Assembly: GCA_048268005.1 (NCBI GenBank)
Contig: JBLWWJ010000003.1
Coordinates: 186,001 to 250,000, forward strand
DNA from: Ancylomarina sp048268005
Lineage (GTDB): Bacteria > Bacteroidota > Bacteroidia > Bacteroidales > Marinifilaceae
Length of the DNA: 64,000 bases
Direction of reading: 5' to 3'
In this document: in pieces, positions 44,946 to 54,934 of the stretch
How positions within the stretch are numbered: the first letter of the stretch is position 1
Layout: each line of letters starts with the position of its first letter
Translations under genes and position numbers: made by a program
The notes under the pieces: model-generated
The model's input: the letters and a program-made list of their open reading frames with translations, nothing else
Told to the model about the DNA's origin: nothing
Database searches by the model: none

Positions 44946-46541
44946 TTATTCCTTCATATCGATCACATAATCAATCGTTTTGTCTAATTTTCTAATAATA
45001 GGATAAAAACCATCATCATCAATTAAATCTCGAGCGATATAGGCTCTAACTTGAGTATCGATGATCTCTAAAGAGTTATTCAGCCCTTTCTTATTGAGTT
45101 TTACACCAGCATCCTGACAATATTTCGTTAGGCCCTTAATCAGTGGCTTATTCTTTAGGTAAGCTAAGATCTCTTCAACTCTAGTAAAACCTTTCATTTC
45201 AGCTCTATTCTTGTCAACATAGTCAAATGCATATCTATAGATCAAACCTTTACGGCTTATCTCTCTAAAATAATTTGAATACCCTGTTGTATCAACAGGA
45301 ATAAAGACATCAGGCATAATTCCTCCTCCACCATATACAATATTTCCTCCAGGGGTTGTGAATTTTAAAGAGTCTGCAAAATGAATGGAGTCTCTCTTTT
45401 CAAATTCGCCATGAACAAAGCGTGTATTGATATCGTTATTGTAAGCCTCTTTACCATTGGTATATGGTTTTTGAATGCATCGACCTGTTGGTGTGTAATA
45501 ACGAGCTACGGTTAGTCTCATAGCTGATCCATCTGGCAACATTCGTTGCTCCTGAACTAAACCTTTACCAAATGACCTGCGACCAACAATCTTTCCTCTA
45601 TCATTATCCTGTATAGCACCGGCAAAAATTTCACTGGCTGAAGCTGAAAATTCATCAATCAAAACGACTATAGGTAAATCCTGACAATCTCCTCTTCCTG
45701 TAGAAACGTAATCCGTCTTAGCTTGCGATTTACCTTCAGTATAAACAATCATCTTGCCTTCAGGCAAGAACTCGTTAATCATATTTGTTGCAGCTGACAT
45801 ATAACCACCTGTATTGCCTCTTAGGTCTACAACCAATCTTTTCAGGCCTTCACCTTTCAGTTTCTCTAATCCCTTGGAAAATTCATGAAAAGTTGTTGCT
45901 CCGAATCGACTTACTTTGATATAACCCAATTCATCATTTATCATATAAGCAACATCAACACTAGCAACTGGTATAGAGCCACGGATGATATCAAATTCAA
46001 TCAAGTCTTTTACCCCACGTCGGGCGATACTGACCTTAACACCTGTTCCTTTAGGCCCTTTTAGCTTACTCATGATAAAATCTTCTTTCACATCAGCCCC
46101 AACTATAGGAATGCTATCAACTTTTACGATTCTATCTCCAGCAAGAATTCCACCATGTTCAGATGGACCTCCTTCAACCACCCTGACAACCGCGACTGTA
46201 TCGCGATAGCGGATGAATTGAACACCAATACCTCCAAAATTTCCCTTTAAATCTTCGTTAAATCCCTGCAAATCTTCAGCAGAAATATAAACTGTATGAG
46301 GATCAAGATCCTTTAGGATAGCTGGGATGGCCTGTTCAACCAATCTCTCAACAGAAACCGTATCCACATAATCCTCAACAATCATATCAAGAACCGCATC
46401 CAATTTATGACTTGCCGTTAAGGCAGGTGCATTAAAGATACTGCTTGTTGAATTTGGCTGAAAAAAAGAATTAATATACATACCCAAGATAATAGCCATG
46501 GCTAATAAAATGGGGAGAAACATCTTCGTTTTATTATTCAT
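44946..46541 (-). CDS. S41-family C-terminal processing protease (CtpA/Prc type)
   Basis: The 531-residue protein has an N-terminal membrane anchor or signal segment, a PDZ domain (about 90-170, GNFGGIGVQFIRYRD to GDRIVKVDSIPI), and an S41 catalytic domain with the serine in DEFSASASEIFAGA and the lysine in GRRSFGKGLVQEQ. Such proteases cleave C-termini of periplasmic proteins. It follows the dCMP deaminase by about 11 bases on the same strand and is probably co-transcribed with it. Confidence 0.93.
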   Translation of the reverse strand: MNNKTKMFLPILLAMAIILGMYINSFFQPNSTSSIFNAPALTASHKLDAVLDMIVEDYVDTVSVERLVEQAIPAILKDLDPHTVYISAEDLQGFNEDLKGNFGGIGVQFIRYRDTVAVVRVVEGGPSEHGGILAGDRIVKVDSIPIVGADVKEDFIMSKLKGPKGTGVKVSIARRGVKDLIEFDIIRGSIPVASVDVAYMINDELGYIKVSRFGATTFHEFSKGLEKLKGEGLKRLVVDLRGNTGGYMSAATNMINEFLPEGKMIVYTEGKSQAKTDYVSTGRGDCQDLPIVVLIDEFSASASEIFAGAIQDNDRGKIVGRRSFGKGLVQEQRMLPDGSAMRLTVARYYTPTGRCIQKPYTNGKEAYNNDINTRFVHGEFEKRDSIHFADSLKFTTPGGNIVYGGGGIMPDVFIPVDTTGYSNYFREISRKGLIYRYAFDYVDKNRAEMKGFTRVEEILAYLKNKPLIKGLTKYCQDAGVKLNKKGLNNSLEIIDTQVRAYIARDLIDDDGFYPIIRKLDKTIDYVIDMKE

Positions 46542-46552
46542 CCTATAAGGTT

Positions 46553-47005
46553 TTATAAGTTCTTAATATCGATAAATTTAACCTCTATTCCTGCTCTGAT
46601 TAAAAGATCCTTTCCATCGTTACAGTGATACGCTTCAGAATAAACAACTCGATTAATGCCTGCCTGAATAATGAGTTTTGCACATTCAATACAGGGTGTT
46701 GCTGTTACATATAAAGTTGCTCCCTCACTACTATTACTTGATTTTGCCACTTTTGTAATGGCATTCGCTTCGGCATGAAGAACGTATGGTTTTGTTTTGT
46801 TATCATCATCCTCACAGATGTTTTCAAAACCCGATGGTGTTCCATTGTAACCATCCGAAATAATCATCTTATCTTTCACAATCAAAGCCCCTACCTGACG
46901 CCGTCTGCAATAAGAGTTTTCAGCCCAAACAATAGCCATTCTTAGATATCTACAATCAAGCTTCTCTTGCTTTTCCAAAAGTTCTCTACTTAAAATCTCT
47001 TGCAT
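46553..47005 (-). CDS. dCMP deaminase family protein
   Basis: The 150-residue zinc deaminase has HAEANAITKVAK (zinc His and catalytic Glu) and TPCIECAKLIIQAGI (zinc cysteines). It makes dUMP for dTMP synthesis from dCMP, or acts on related cytidine compounds. The motif set matches dCMP deaminase/ComEB-like proteins in length and spacing. It is the first gene of a unit with the S41 protease. Confidence 0.92.
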   Translation of the reverse strand: MQEILSRELLEKQEKLDCRYLRMAIVWAENSYCRRRQVGALIVKDKMIISDGYNGTPSGFENICEDDDNKTKPYVLHAEANAITKVAKSSNSSEGATLYVTATPCIECAKLIIQAGINRVVYSEAYHCNDGKDLLIRAGIEVKFIDIKNL

Positions 47006-47379
47006 TTTATTGGTTTATTTAGAGGTATTAAACAAAAATATAAAAAAATAAAGCTAACTGAATTTATTAAGCATCAAGTTTCATATTTATTTCAGAAATA
47101 TAAATAGATGAAAGTATTTCAAAAGCAATTTAGGACATAAAATCGACTACCCTATTAATCATTGTAGAATCATAAGTAAAATCAAAATTCACCTACAAAA
47201 AAAAGGCTGGTTGACAGAATTAATTTTAGATGATTTTAATTATATTAGCCAATCCGATCTTCAGAAAAACACACTTTTTTAGAATGAAAATCGTCCCCTA
47301 TATTCTTTAAAATGTGACTCGATTACGATAATTTTGAGCTTTAAGCATGCATTGGGGATAATATAAAATTCATTAATAT
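47006..47379. other. Intergenic region before the T9SS cargo gene
   Basis: About 374 AT-rich bases between the divergent deaminase and cargo genes. A TAATTTTG -7-like box lies at 47329-47336, without a clear -33 element, roughly 45 bases before the cargo ATG. Nothing else is recognisable. Confidence 0.5.
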
Positions 47380-49371
47380 ATGCCCAAACATATACCCTTA
47401 TCGTACTTGATTAAGCTCTCCATATTACTTTTCACGCTAAGTCTATTAATAACTACAACAAAAGCCGGTCAGATTACACCTTCGACGGCTATCCTTGTCT
47501 CAGCAAATGACACTAAACTGTGCTCTGGCGAATCTACAATTGTAAGCCTAAGTACGACAGAAATAGGCGTGCAATATCAAATTAAAGATAATGTCTCAGG
47601 GACCTTTGTATCGAATACGATTACTGGAAATAATTCCGAAGCTAGTTTCAATCCAATATTTCCATCTACAAGTTCAAGTTATACCGTTGTTGCAACTCAC
47701 ATTGCCAGTTCAGAGTCAATCAACCTGAATCCAAATATCTCAATTGAAGTTCTTCCATTACCTAAAATAGATTTAAACATCAATCCAAGTCATAACTCAT
47801 TATGTGTTGGTGAACACACTAGCATTAGTATAGATAATAGTGAAGCTGATGTTTTATACCAAATTGAAGGTGGTGCAAATACCAGCGAAAATTCGTTCCC
47901 TGGAAATGGATCAAGCCTGGTTATAGACAATTTTGAACCTTTCAGATCGGCAACCTATCGTATCAATGCGATAAGAGAGGCATGTTTAACAAAGGTTGCT
48001 TTAACTGAAGAGTTTAATCTCGATGTTAGACTTCCACCTGAAACTCAATTGCATATTTATTCTGACAAAAGGGTTATCTGTGAAGGTGAAGATGTCCTTC
48101 TTTCGCTTTCTCCTTCAGACCCAAGCGTTGAATATCAACTTCTCGACGGAGAGACGGCAATTGGGAATGAGGTGACTGGTAATAGTGGTTTTATCGATTT
48201 TGGGCTTATTAATCCACTTGTAACAACAACATACAGTGTAGATGCAAAAGGTCATTATTGTATTGATCCTGTAAGAGTCGATTTTACATTTAAAGTGGAT
48301 GTCCATCATCCTGCAAATACCAGTCGACAGTTAATCAGTAATAAAACTGAAGTTTGTGAAGGTGAAGCTGTCATTATTAGTGTAGAAGATAGTCAGGAAG
48401 ATGTTATTTATCAACTTCACGACGGAACAAATTTTCTTGATGATCAGATTATTGGGAACGGTGAAAAAGCCAATTTCCCAGAAGTATACCCCGATAATAA
48501 TAACACCTATTTTGCTTACGCCAGAGAGATGATTTGTCCTGACAAAGTCAAACTGGATAATCAGATTGATTTAAAACTGATTAAAACTGACGATTTCCCA
48601 ATAGAAAACTTTGCGACTCCAGGAGAAATCTGTTTTGGTGAAACAGTTGACATCGAATTACCTCTTACCCAGAATAATGTCACCTATCATTTATACGATA
48701 AGAATGTTAGTGTAGAAAGTATAACAAGTGATGGAGGCTCAATCGTATTTGAAAATCTCTTTGCAGATATGGATTCAGAGTATAAAATACTAATTGATAA
48801 CTGTGTAGATGAAGTAATAGCTGCTGAACCTAAGTTAGAAATACATTCTACACCACATGTCGATATTATTACAACAGATGAAATGAATGGATCTGATGGT
48901 AAAATTAATGTCCTCGTACATGGGGGTAGAGCGCCCTTTACCTATATTTTCGAAAATTACAAGACCATCGTAAGTGAAGATCATTTTATTGAATTAACTG
49001 AAATAAAAGCTGGAGATTATAAACTTGCAGTCGTTGATGCAAACTCTTGCAAATCATCTTTAATTGGACATGATTTCAAAATTAATTTTAGTAATTCGAA
49101 AGATTATGCCGTGAACGGTATTTTAACGCCTAACGGGGATGGGAGAAATGACAGTTGGGTCATCAGCTATAATCCAGAATGGGATGCTCCCGAGGTTAGT
49201 GTATTTAATATCTATGGTCAGAAAGTTTATCATTCTAACGCCTATCAAAATGATTGGAAGGGCACCTTCAACAGCTCTCCACTACCCAATGGGTCCTACT
49301 TTTATCTAATCGAATTCAATAGAAATAATATCAAACCTATTAAAGGCATTATATCTATTCTCGGTAAATAA
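47380..49371 (+). CDS. Secreted multi-repeat protein with T9SS type B sorting domain (CHU_C)
   Basis: The 663-residue protein has a signal peptide (LIKLSILLFTLSLLITTTKA) and about five Ig-like repeats of roughly 90 residues, each opening with a short Cys motif such as LCSGESTIVSL, LCVGEHTSISI, ICEGEDVLLSL, VCEGEAVIISV and ICFGETVDIEL. The C-terminal 85 residues are a gliding-motility-associated type B sorting domain (GILTPNGDGRNDSW, VSVFNIYGQKVYHS, LPNGSYFYLIEFN, KGIISILGK). Such domains target proteins to the type IX secretion system, so this is predicted to reach the cell surface or medium. It pairs with the following gene. Confidence 0.93.
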   Translation: MPKHIPLSYLIKLSILLFTLSLLITTTKAGQITPSTAILVSANDTKLCSGESTIVSLSTTEIGVQYQIKDNVSGTFVSNTITGNNSEASFNPIFPSTSSSYTVVATHIASSESINLNPNISIEVLPLPKIDLNINPSHNSLCVGEHTSISIDNSEADVLYQIEGGANTSENSFPGNGSSLVIDNFEPFRSATYRINAIREACLTKVALTEEFNLDVRLPPETQLHIYSDKRVICEGEDVLLSLSPSDPSVEYQLLDGETAIGNEVTGNSGFIDFGLINPLVTTTYSVDAKGHYCIDPVRVDFTFKVDVHHPANTSRQLISNKTEVCEGEAVIISVEDSQEDVIYQLHDGTNFLDDQIIGNGEKANFPEVYPDNNNTYFAYAREMICPDKVKLDNQIDLKLIKTDDFPIENFATPGEICFGETVDIELPLTQNNVTYHLYDKNVSVESITSDGGSIVFENLFADMDSEYKILIDNCVDEVIAAEPKLEIHSTPHVDIITTDEMNGSDGKINVLVHGGRAPFTYIFENYKTIVSEDHFIELTEIKAGDYKLAVVDANSCKSSLIGHDFKINFSNSKDYAVNGILTPNGDGRNDSWVISYNPEWDAPEVSVFNIYGQKVYHSNAYQNDWKGTFNSSPLPNGSYFYLIEFNRNNIKPIKGIISILGK

Positions 49372-49420
49372 AAATAAGACTAAAGCATAAACAAATTGAT
49401 TTAAACACAAGCCCTCTTTT

Positions 49421-51028
49421 ATGAGAAAACGCTATACCACAAACAATCTATTCCGATTTTTATCGATAAGCATTGTACTCTTATCTTGTTGTTTATTTAA
49501 AGCTCAAGCTCAGCAGGTTTCATTAGTTGATCAGTATTATATCAACCCTAGTGTATACAATCCGGCAGCCGTTGGTTACAATAACTTATTACAGGCTTAT
49601 CTAGTCAGAAATGAAAAATTCAGAGATTTTGATGGAGGGCAAGTCTTTCATTCATTCACACTGGGAGCAGGATTAAAAGAGGGGAAATATGGTATAGGGA
49701 TAAACCTTTCGAATAATAGTGTGGATATCTTTAATACCACACAGGCCGATTTTGCATATTCCTACCGAATTAAAATAAATGAAAAGGAATCGCTGCGTTT
49801 AGGATTATCAGCTGGAATATCAGATTTTCGTTTAAATCTAAACAAGACAAATACTGATATGAATGATGACCTTCTGCAAGCAAGTCATTATACTAACACC
49901 GAATTTGTGGCAAATATTGGAGCTTATTATACCAATAAGAACCTTACCATAGGTTTGGCAATACCACAGCTTATCAATCAATCAAATCTAACCCAATACG
50001 ATGGTGACGATTTATACAGACAATCTCGTCATTACCTTCTATCAGGAAGTTACGAAATTCCTATTCCAAGTATTAAAGATCTTTCTTTTGTGCCAAATTT
50101 TATGATGCGTTTTATTAAAAATACGCCTTTCCAGTATGATATCAACGCCTTATTAAAACTCAAAAACAAAGGTTGGTTTGCCGTTAATTACAGAAATAAA
50201 TATGCCATAGGCTTGAACATAGGTGTAAATGCACTGGAAAACTTCAAAGTGGGTTATTCATACAATGTAAACACACAGAATACGGCACATATTTCAGCTA
50301 CTAATCATGAGTTACTTATCGGCTATTCGTTCCGTAAATCAACTAAGAAAATTGATAATAGTCAATTGGAGGAATTAAAGTATTTGAAAGATATTCTCGA
50401 AGATAAATACAACAAGATTAATCAACTTGAGAAAGAACTTGAGAATTATGCAACTGAAAGTAGAATCAATGATCAGGATAGAGATGGTGTACCGGATAAA
50501 GATGATATTTGCCCCAATACACCTCCATTTTATAGAGTAGATGAAAGAGGTTGCTCTTTAGATACCGATAATGATGGCATTGTAGATAGTGAAGATATGT
50601 GTCCTGAAAAATCAGGTAGCATTACTAATAATGGTTGCCCTGAACTCACAGAAAGACGCATTGCTTTAGATAAAAAATTACAGAATTTATTCTTTGAGTT
50701 CGGTAAGGCTAACATGACACAATTATCAAAAGAGAAAGCTGACAAGATTATCGAAATAATGCGCGAACATGAAGACTATGTTTTAAAGCTACACGGACAC
50801 ACCGATGATATTGGCTCGGCCAAACTCAATAGAGAACTGGCATATAAACGTCTCAACACAATTCATGATTATTTGATTCAGAATATCATCCCAGAATCGA
50901 GAATCGTCATTCTCCCTCATGGTGAAGATTCCCCATTGGTTGAAAATACAAATGAAAAAAGTAGAGCCTTCAACCGAAGAGTATATCTGGAAATATTCTC
51001 TTATGAGGAGTACCTAGAAGACGAATAA
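49421..51028 (+). CDS. PorP/SprF-type T9SS protein fused to TSP3 repeats and OmpA domain
   Basis: The 535-residue protein has a signal peptide (VLLSCCLFKAQAQ). Residues about 30-320 form a PorP/SprF-like outer-membrane barrel (VDQYYINPSVYNPAAVGYNN and repeated GIGINLSNNSVDIF-type strands). A short coiled linker follows, then two TSP3-like calcium-binding stretches (DQDRDGVPDKDDICP and DTDNDGIVDSEDMCP), and a C-terminal OmpA domain (KLHGHTDDIGSAKLNRELAYKR) that should bind peptidoglycan. It starts about 49 bases after the T9SS cargo. SprF-type proteins help display or secrete their T9SS partner. Confidence 0.93.
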   Translation: MRKRYTTNNLFRFLSISIVLLSCCLFKAQAQQVSLVDQYYINPSVYNPAAVGYNNLLQAYLVRNEKFRDFDGGQVFHSFTLGAGLKEGKYGIGINLSNNSVDIFNTTQADFAYSYRIKINEKESLRLGLSAGISDFRLNLNKTNTDMNDDLLQASHYTNTEFVANIGAYYTNKNLTIGLAIPQLINQSNLTQYDGDDLYRQSRHYLLSGSYEIPIPSIKDLSFVPNFMMRFIKNTPFQYDINALLKLKNKGWFAVNYRNKYAIGLNIGVNALENFKVGYSYNVNTQNTAHISATNHELLIGYSFRKSTKKIDNSQLEELKYLKDILEDKYNKINQLEKELENYATESRINDQDRDGVPDKDDICPNTPPFYRVDERGCSLDTDNDGIVDSEDMCPEKSGSITNNGCPELTERRIALDKKLQNLFFEFGKANMTQLSKEKADKIIEIMREHEDYVLKLHGHTDDIGSAKLNRELAYKRLNTIHDYLIQNIIPESRIVILPHGEDSPLVENTNEKSRAFNRRVYLEIFSYEEYLEDE

Positions 51029-51053
51029 ATTCATACTGAAGAAATATCTAACC

Positions 51054-51563
51054 CTATTTTAAAATTTCAAATAAATCAGCCTCAAGACTAAGTTTAGGAC
51101 TTTCAATAATTCGACCTAGCTCATTTTCTCCCTTATAAACGATAAGGGTTGGAACCAATTTCACATCTATGGCTTTTATATCAACGCCTGGAGCTTTTTT
51201 ATAAGTATCCATTGCAAACATTTCCAAGTTTGCCATTGGAAAGCTCATCGCCTTTAACAATTTGATCATTCTTGGTACTTGTAGGTGACTGTCGTGACAC
51301 CACGTTCCCAAAACAAGCTTCATTTTAAGTCCTGAGAGGTCCTTTTTCTTTAAGTCTGACAGTTTCTCTACGTCTACATTATAAGCTTCGAATTCAGGCT
51401 TAAACCAACCTGAACAGAGTGAATCTTTCAGTCCTTCTATGTTTATCTCACCAAACAAGATCTCGCCCTCAACACGATCATCAATTTTTATTTGATTCAG
51501 TTTTTGTGCAAATCCACTTAAATATATTAAGCTTAAAGCAATAACAATTATTGTAGTTTTCAT
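51054..51563 (-). CDS. Secreted thioredoxin-like protein with CxxS active site
   Basis: The 169-residue protein has a signal peptide (TIIVIALSLIYLSGFAQ) and a thioredoxin-like core. The TrxA-type motif is LGTWCHDSHLQVP, a Cys-His-Asp-Ser variant that has only the first active-site cysteine, followed by VKLVPTLIVYKGENELGRI with the cis-proline. With a single cysteine it cannot form the usual disulfide and may be monothiol or redox-inactive. It is convergent with the PorP/SprF fusion and has a terminator upstream of the next gene. Confidence 0.85.
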   Translation of the reverse strand: MKTTIIVIALSLIYLSGFAQKLNQIKIDDRVEGEILFGEINIEGLKDSLCSGWFKPEFEAYNVDVEKLSDLKKKDLSGLKMKLVLGTWCHDSHLQVPRMIKLLKAMSFPMANLEMFAMDTYKKAPGVDIKAIDVKLVPTLIVYKGENELGRIIESPKLSLEADLFEILK

Positions 51564-51618
51564 TATTTCTAAAATTTAATTGTCAGTAATTGGTCAGGCA
51601 GCAAGGTAATTAAATCTA

Positions 51619-51649
51619 TAAAAAAACCTGTCAGAAAACTGACAGGTTT
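51619..51649 (-). terminator. Terminator after the DUF-like lipoprotein gene
   Basis: AAACCTGTCAG and CTGACAGGTTT form an 11-bp perfect stem with an AAAA loop. On the reverse strand it is followed by TTTTTTT. A similar hairpin follows mutB at 52676-52708. Confidence 0.85.
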
Positions 51650-51668
51650 AAAAGCTTAGAAATTTAAA

Positions 51669-52514
51669 TTATATATTATCCGCGCTAATATAGCTCAGGG
51701 TCGTTCTTATTCGCTGTGATTCCTCCACCGTACCATCTTTTATAATTGTTTCATTTTTCTGAATTATAACCGGATAATCTGAAGAATTATAAGTGCAAGC
51801 GTAGCTGATTCTGCTTATTTCCTCACCATTTGATGTTATAATTGTCCTTAAAATATTGTGATCGGAATATAAGCAAGGCAAGATCATCCTTAAATAATCA
51901 ACCGATTTTTTTTCATCAAAAGCAAAACTATAGCTTGTTAGAGAGTGCGTCCAATCGGAACTTAAAGTGTAATCAACAGCAATAAAATCATCGTTTGATC
52001 TCTTTAAAGTCATGACCTGTGATTTGCCCTTATAATTCCAACTTATCTCTTGAACAAAACCATCATTACCCAATTTGTAGGTTTTGGTATTATCTACATC
52101 ATCATTATCAGTTACTGTCAGCTTGTTTATATCGTATTGAATAGAATAATCAGAAGGTAAATGTTCATTCAATATTTTATTTTCATGATAATAGTAATCC
52201 GATACCGACACCGAGCGTTTGCATTCAATTAAACGGTTTTGATCATCGTATCTAAGCTTAAGATCATATCTCTTCACCCCTAATTTAAATAGATCGATCT
52301 GTTTTAAACGAATCTTACCATCTACTCTTTCGTAAGAATACATATTCTTATAACCTCCTTGCTCTGCCTCCGAAACATAAACAGGATGATTTATTTCTAT
52401 TGTCTCTTCATTAAATATCGGTTCTTCCTCTTTACTACAAGCAATGAAAGATAAAGAAAGGATTACAGAGAAAATCCATAAGCTGCAATTAAATCTTGAA
52501 TCCATAGTCATCAT
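51669..52514 (-). CDS. Lipoprotein of unknown function
   Basis: The frame gives up to 281 residues with a lipoprotein signal (LWIFSVILSLSFIAC, lipobox Cys about residue 27). Translation may start at an inner ATG three codons in. The mature part is acidic and beta-rich, with units such as GKIRLKQIDLFKLGVKRYDLKL and NRLIECKRSVSVSDYYYH, resembling DUF4595-type surface lipoproteins by general pattern only. Function unknown. Confidence 0.75.
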   Translation of the reverse strand: MMTMDSRFNCSLWIFSVILSLSFIACSKEEEPIFNEETIEINHPVYVSEAEQGGYKNMYSYERVDGKIRLKQIDLFKLGVKRYDLKLRYDDQNRLIECKRSVSVSDYYYHENKILNEHLPSDYSIQYDINKLTVTDNDDVDNTKTYKLGNDGFVQEISWNYKGKSQVMTLKRSNDDFIAVDYTLSSDWTHSLTSYSFAFDEKKSVDYLRMILPCLYSDHNILRTIITSNGEEISRISYACTYNSSDYPVIIQKNETIIKDGTVEESQRIRTTLSYISADNI

Positions 52515-52675
52515 TTTTAACTATTACTTATGAAAATAAAGTTACGGCGTTTTTCGGAGAATGTCCATTAATAGTACAAAACAACCTCTTAATCAAACAA
52601 ATAGAATGATTTATGGAAGTTGGGTGATCTGGTTTTGTATAAAAAATGACATTGCAATTAGGAAATTTAATGCAT

Positions 52676-52708
52676 AAAAAAAACCTGCCAGAAAGCTGAC
52701 AGGTTTTT
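52676..52708 (-). terminator. Terminator after mutB
   Basis: AAACCTGCCAG pairs with CTGACAGGTTT (one mismatch) around an AAAG loop, followed on the reverse strand by a long T tract. It is nearly the same hairpin as the one at 51619-51649. Confidence 0.85.
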
Positions 52709-52729
52709 ATATCGTAAATCGAGATTAGA

Positions 52730-54886
52730 TTACTCCTGATTGTTTTCAATCAAAAGTTCCAACATCTGGATAGCACATCTTGATACTTTGGTACCAGGAC
52801 CAAATACACCAACAACACCAGCCTCATATAAGAAATCGTAATCCTGAGCTGGAATAACACCACCTGCAGTAACCATGATATCTTCGCGACCAAGTTTCTT
52901 CAATTCCTCGATAATAGCAGGAACCAAAGTCTTGTGACCAGCAGCCAATGAAGAAACACCAACGATGTGTACATCATTTTCTACAGCTTGCTTAGCAGAC
53001 TCTTCTGGAGTTTGGAACAATGGTCCCATATCCACGTCAAATCCTATATCAGCAAAACCAGTAGCAACAACTTTACCACCACGGTCATGACCGTCTTGAC
53101 CCATTTTTGCAACCATAATACGAGGACGACGTCCTGACATTTCTGCAAATTTATCAGCTAACTCTTTCGCATTAGCGAAGTCAGCATCTTGTTTTGATTC
53201 TGATGAATACACGCCTGATACAGTTCTAATTACAGCTTTATATCTTCCACATACTTCTTCACATGCATCAGAAATCTCACCCAATGATGCACGTAATTGT
53301 GCAGCCTTAACAGCAAGATCCAATAGGTTACCTTCGCCACCATTTGCACATGCAGTAATCGCTTTAAGAGCAGCTTTAACAGCAGCCTCATCACGATTAG
53401 CACGAAGCTTGTTCAATCTTTCGATTTGAGCAGTACGTACAGCAGTATTATCTACTTCAAGAATATCCAATGGATCTTCTTTCTCTAGACGATACTTGTT
53501 AGTTCCTACAATAGTTTGAGTGTTAGCGTCAATCTTAGCTTGAGTACGAGCAGCAGCCTCTTCGATACGAAGTTTTGGAATACCAGACTCAATTGCTTTA
53601 GACATACCACCTAATTTCTCAACCTCTTCGATATGAGCCCAAGCTTTGTCTACTAACTCCTGAGTCAATGACTCAACGTAGTATGAACCAGCCCAAGGAT
53701 CTACCGCCTTACAGATTGTAGTCTCATCTTGAATATAAATTTGAGTATTACGAGCAATACGTGCAGAGAAGTCAGTTGGCAATGCAATCGCCTCATCCAA
53801 TGCATTTGTATGCAACGACTGAGTGTGACCCAATGCAGCAGCCATAGCCTCGATACAAGTACGTCCAACATTGTTGAAAGGATCCTGCTCAGTTAATGAC
53901 CAACCTGAAGTCTGTGAGTGAGTACGCAATGCCATTGACTTAGGATTCTTAGGATTGAATTGTTTTACAATCTTAGACCATAGTAAACGACCAGCACGCA
54001 TCTTGGCAATCTCCATGAAGTGATTCATTCCAATCGCCCAAAAGAAAGACAGACGAGGCGCGAAAGCATCAACGTCCATACCTGCAGCAACACCTTTCTT
54101 CAAGTACTCAAGACCATCAGCAAGGGTATAAGCCAACTCGATATCTGCTGTTGCACCTGCTTCTTGCATGTGGTAACCTGAGATAGAAATAGAGTTAAAC
54201 TTAGGCATCTTCTGAGAAGTAAATTCGAAGATGTCAGCAATAATTTTCATAGAAAACTCTGGTGGGTAAATGTAAGTGTTACGCACCATGAATTCCTTAA
54301 GGATATCATTTTGGATGGTTCCTGAAAGTTCTTCCAACTTAGCTCCTTGCTCCAAACCTGCAACAATATAGAAAGCCAATACTGGAAGTACAGCACCATT
54401 CATAGTCATAGAAACAGACATCTTATTCAATGGAATTTGATCGAAAAGGATCTCCATGTCAAGAATAGAGTCAATAGCAACACCTGCCTTACCAACATCA
54501 CCAACAACACGAGCATGATCTGAATCATATCCACGGTGAGTAGCCAAGTCAAATGCTACAGAAAGACCTTTCTGACCAGCAGCAAGGTTACGACGGTAGA
54601 ATGCATTTGATTCTTCAGCAGTAGAGAAACCTGCGTACTGACGAACTGTCCAAGGACGCAAAGGATACATCGCTGAATAAGGTCCACGTAGGAATGGTGG
54701 CAAACCTGAAACATAGTTCAAGTGCTCCATACCTTCTAAATCTTCCTTGTTAAAAGCTGTTTTAACCGGAATTTGCTCTGGTGTCATCCAAGATTTTTCA
54801 ATGCCGTTTTCCTTTTCCCATTCCTGAGAAGTAGCAGCAGCTCTTTGAGATGACTTGATATTTATATCTTTAAAATTTGGTTTCAT
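52730..54886 (-). CDS. mutB: Methylmalonyl-CoA mutase, large (catalytic) subunit
   Basis: The 718-residue protein has the TIM-barrel mutase part (PYPPFLRGPYSAMYPLRPWTVRQY-type start region, SVSMTMNGAVLPVLAF) and a C-terminal B12-binding domain with KMGQDGHDRGGKVVATGFADIGFDV, whose histidine ligates cobalamin. It isomerises methylmalonyl-CoA and succinyl-CoA, the core of the succinate-propionate pathway. It follows mutA by 48 bases and a terminator comes after. Confidence 0.97.
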   Translation of the reverse strand: MKPNFKDINIKSSQRAAATSQEWEKENGIEKSWMTPEQIPVKTAFNKEDLEGMEHLNYVSGLPPFLRGPYSAMYPLRPWTVRQYAGFSTAEESNAFYRRNLAAGQKGLSVAFDLATHRGYDSDHARVVGDVGKAGVAIDSILDMEILFDQIPLNKMSVSMTMNGAVLPVLAFYIVAGLEQGAKLEELSGTIQNDILKEFMVRNTYIYPPEFSMKIIADIFEFTSQKMPKFNSISISGYHMQEAGATADIELAYTLADGLEYLKKGVAAGMDVDAFAPRLSFFWAIGMNHFMEIAKMRAGRLLWSKIVKQFNPKNPKSMALRTHSQTSGWSLTEQDPFNNVGRTCIEAMAAALGHTQSLHTNALDEAIALPTDFSARIARNTQIYIQDETTICKAVDPWAGSYYVESLTQELVDKAWAHIEEVEKLGGMSKAIESGIPKLRIEEAAARTQAKIDANTQTIVGTNKYRLEKEDPLDILEVDNTAVRTAQIERLNKLRANRDEAAVKAALKAITACANGGEGNLLDLAVKAAQLRASLGEISDACEEVCGRYKAVIRTVSGVYSSESKQDADFANAKELADKFAEMSGRRPRIMVAKMGQDGHDRGGKVVATGFADIGFDVDMGPLFQTPEESAKQAVENDVHIVGVSSLAAGHKTLVPAIIEELKKLGREDIMVTAGGVIPAQDYDFLYEAGVVGVFGPGTKVSRCAIQMLELLIENNQE

Positions 54887-54934
54887 TTTCTTCTTTTTTG
54901 TAATTAGTGTTTCCTAAAAATTAAAATTCACTAA

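Noticed and set aside
52528..52749. 73-codon reverse frame between the lipoprotein gene and mutB
   Set aside because: It spans the mutB terminator and the end of mutB in another frame.
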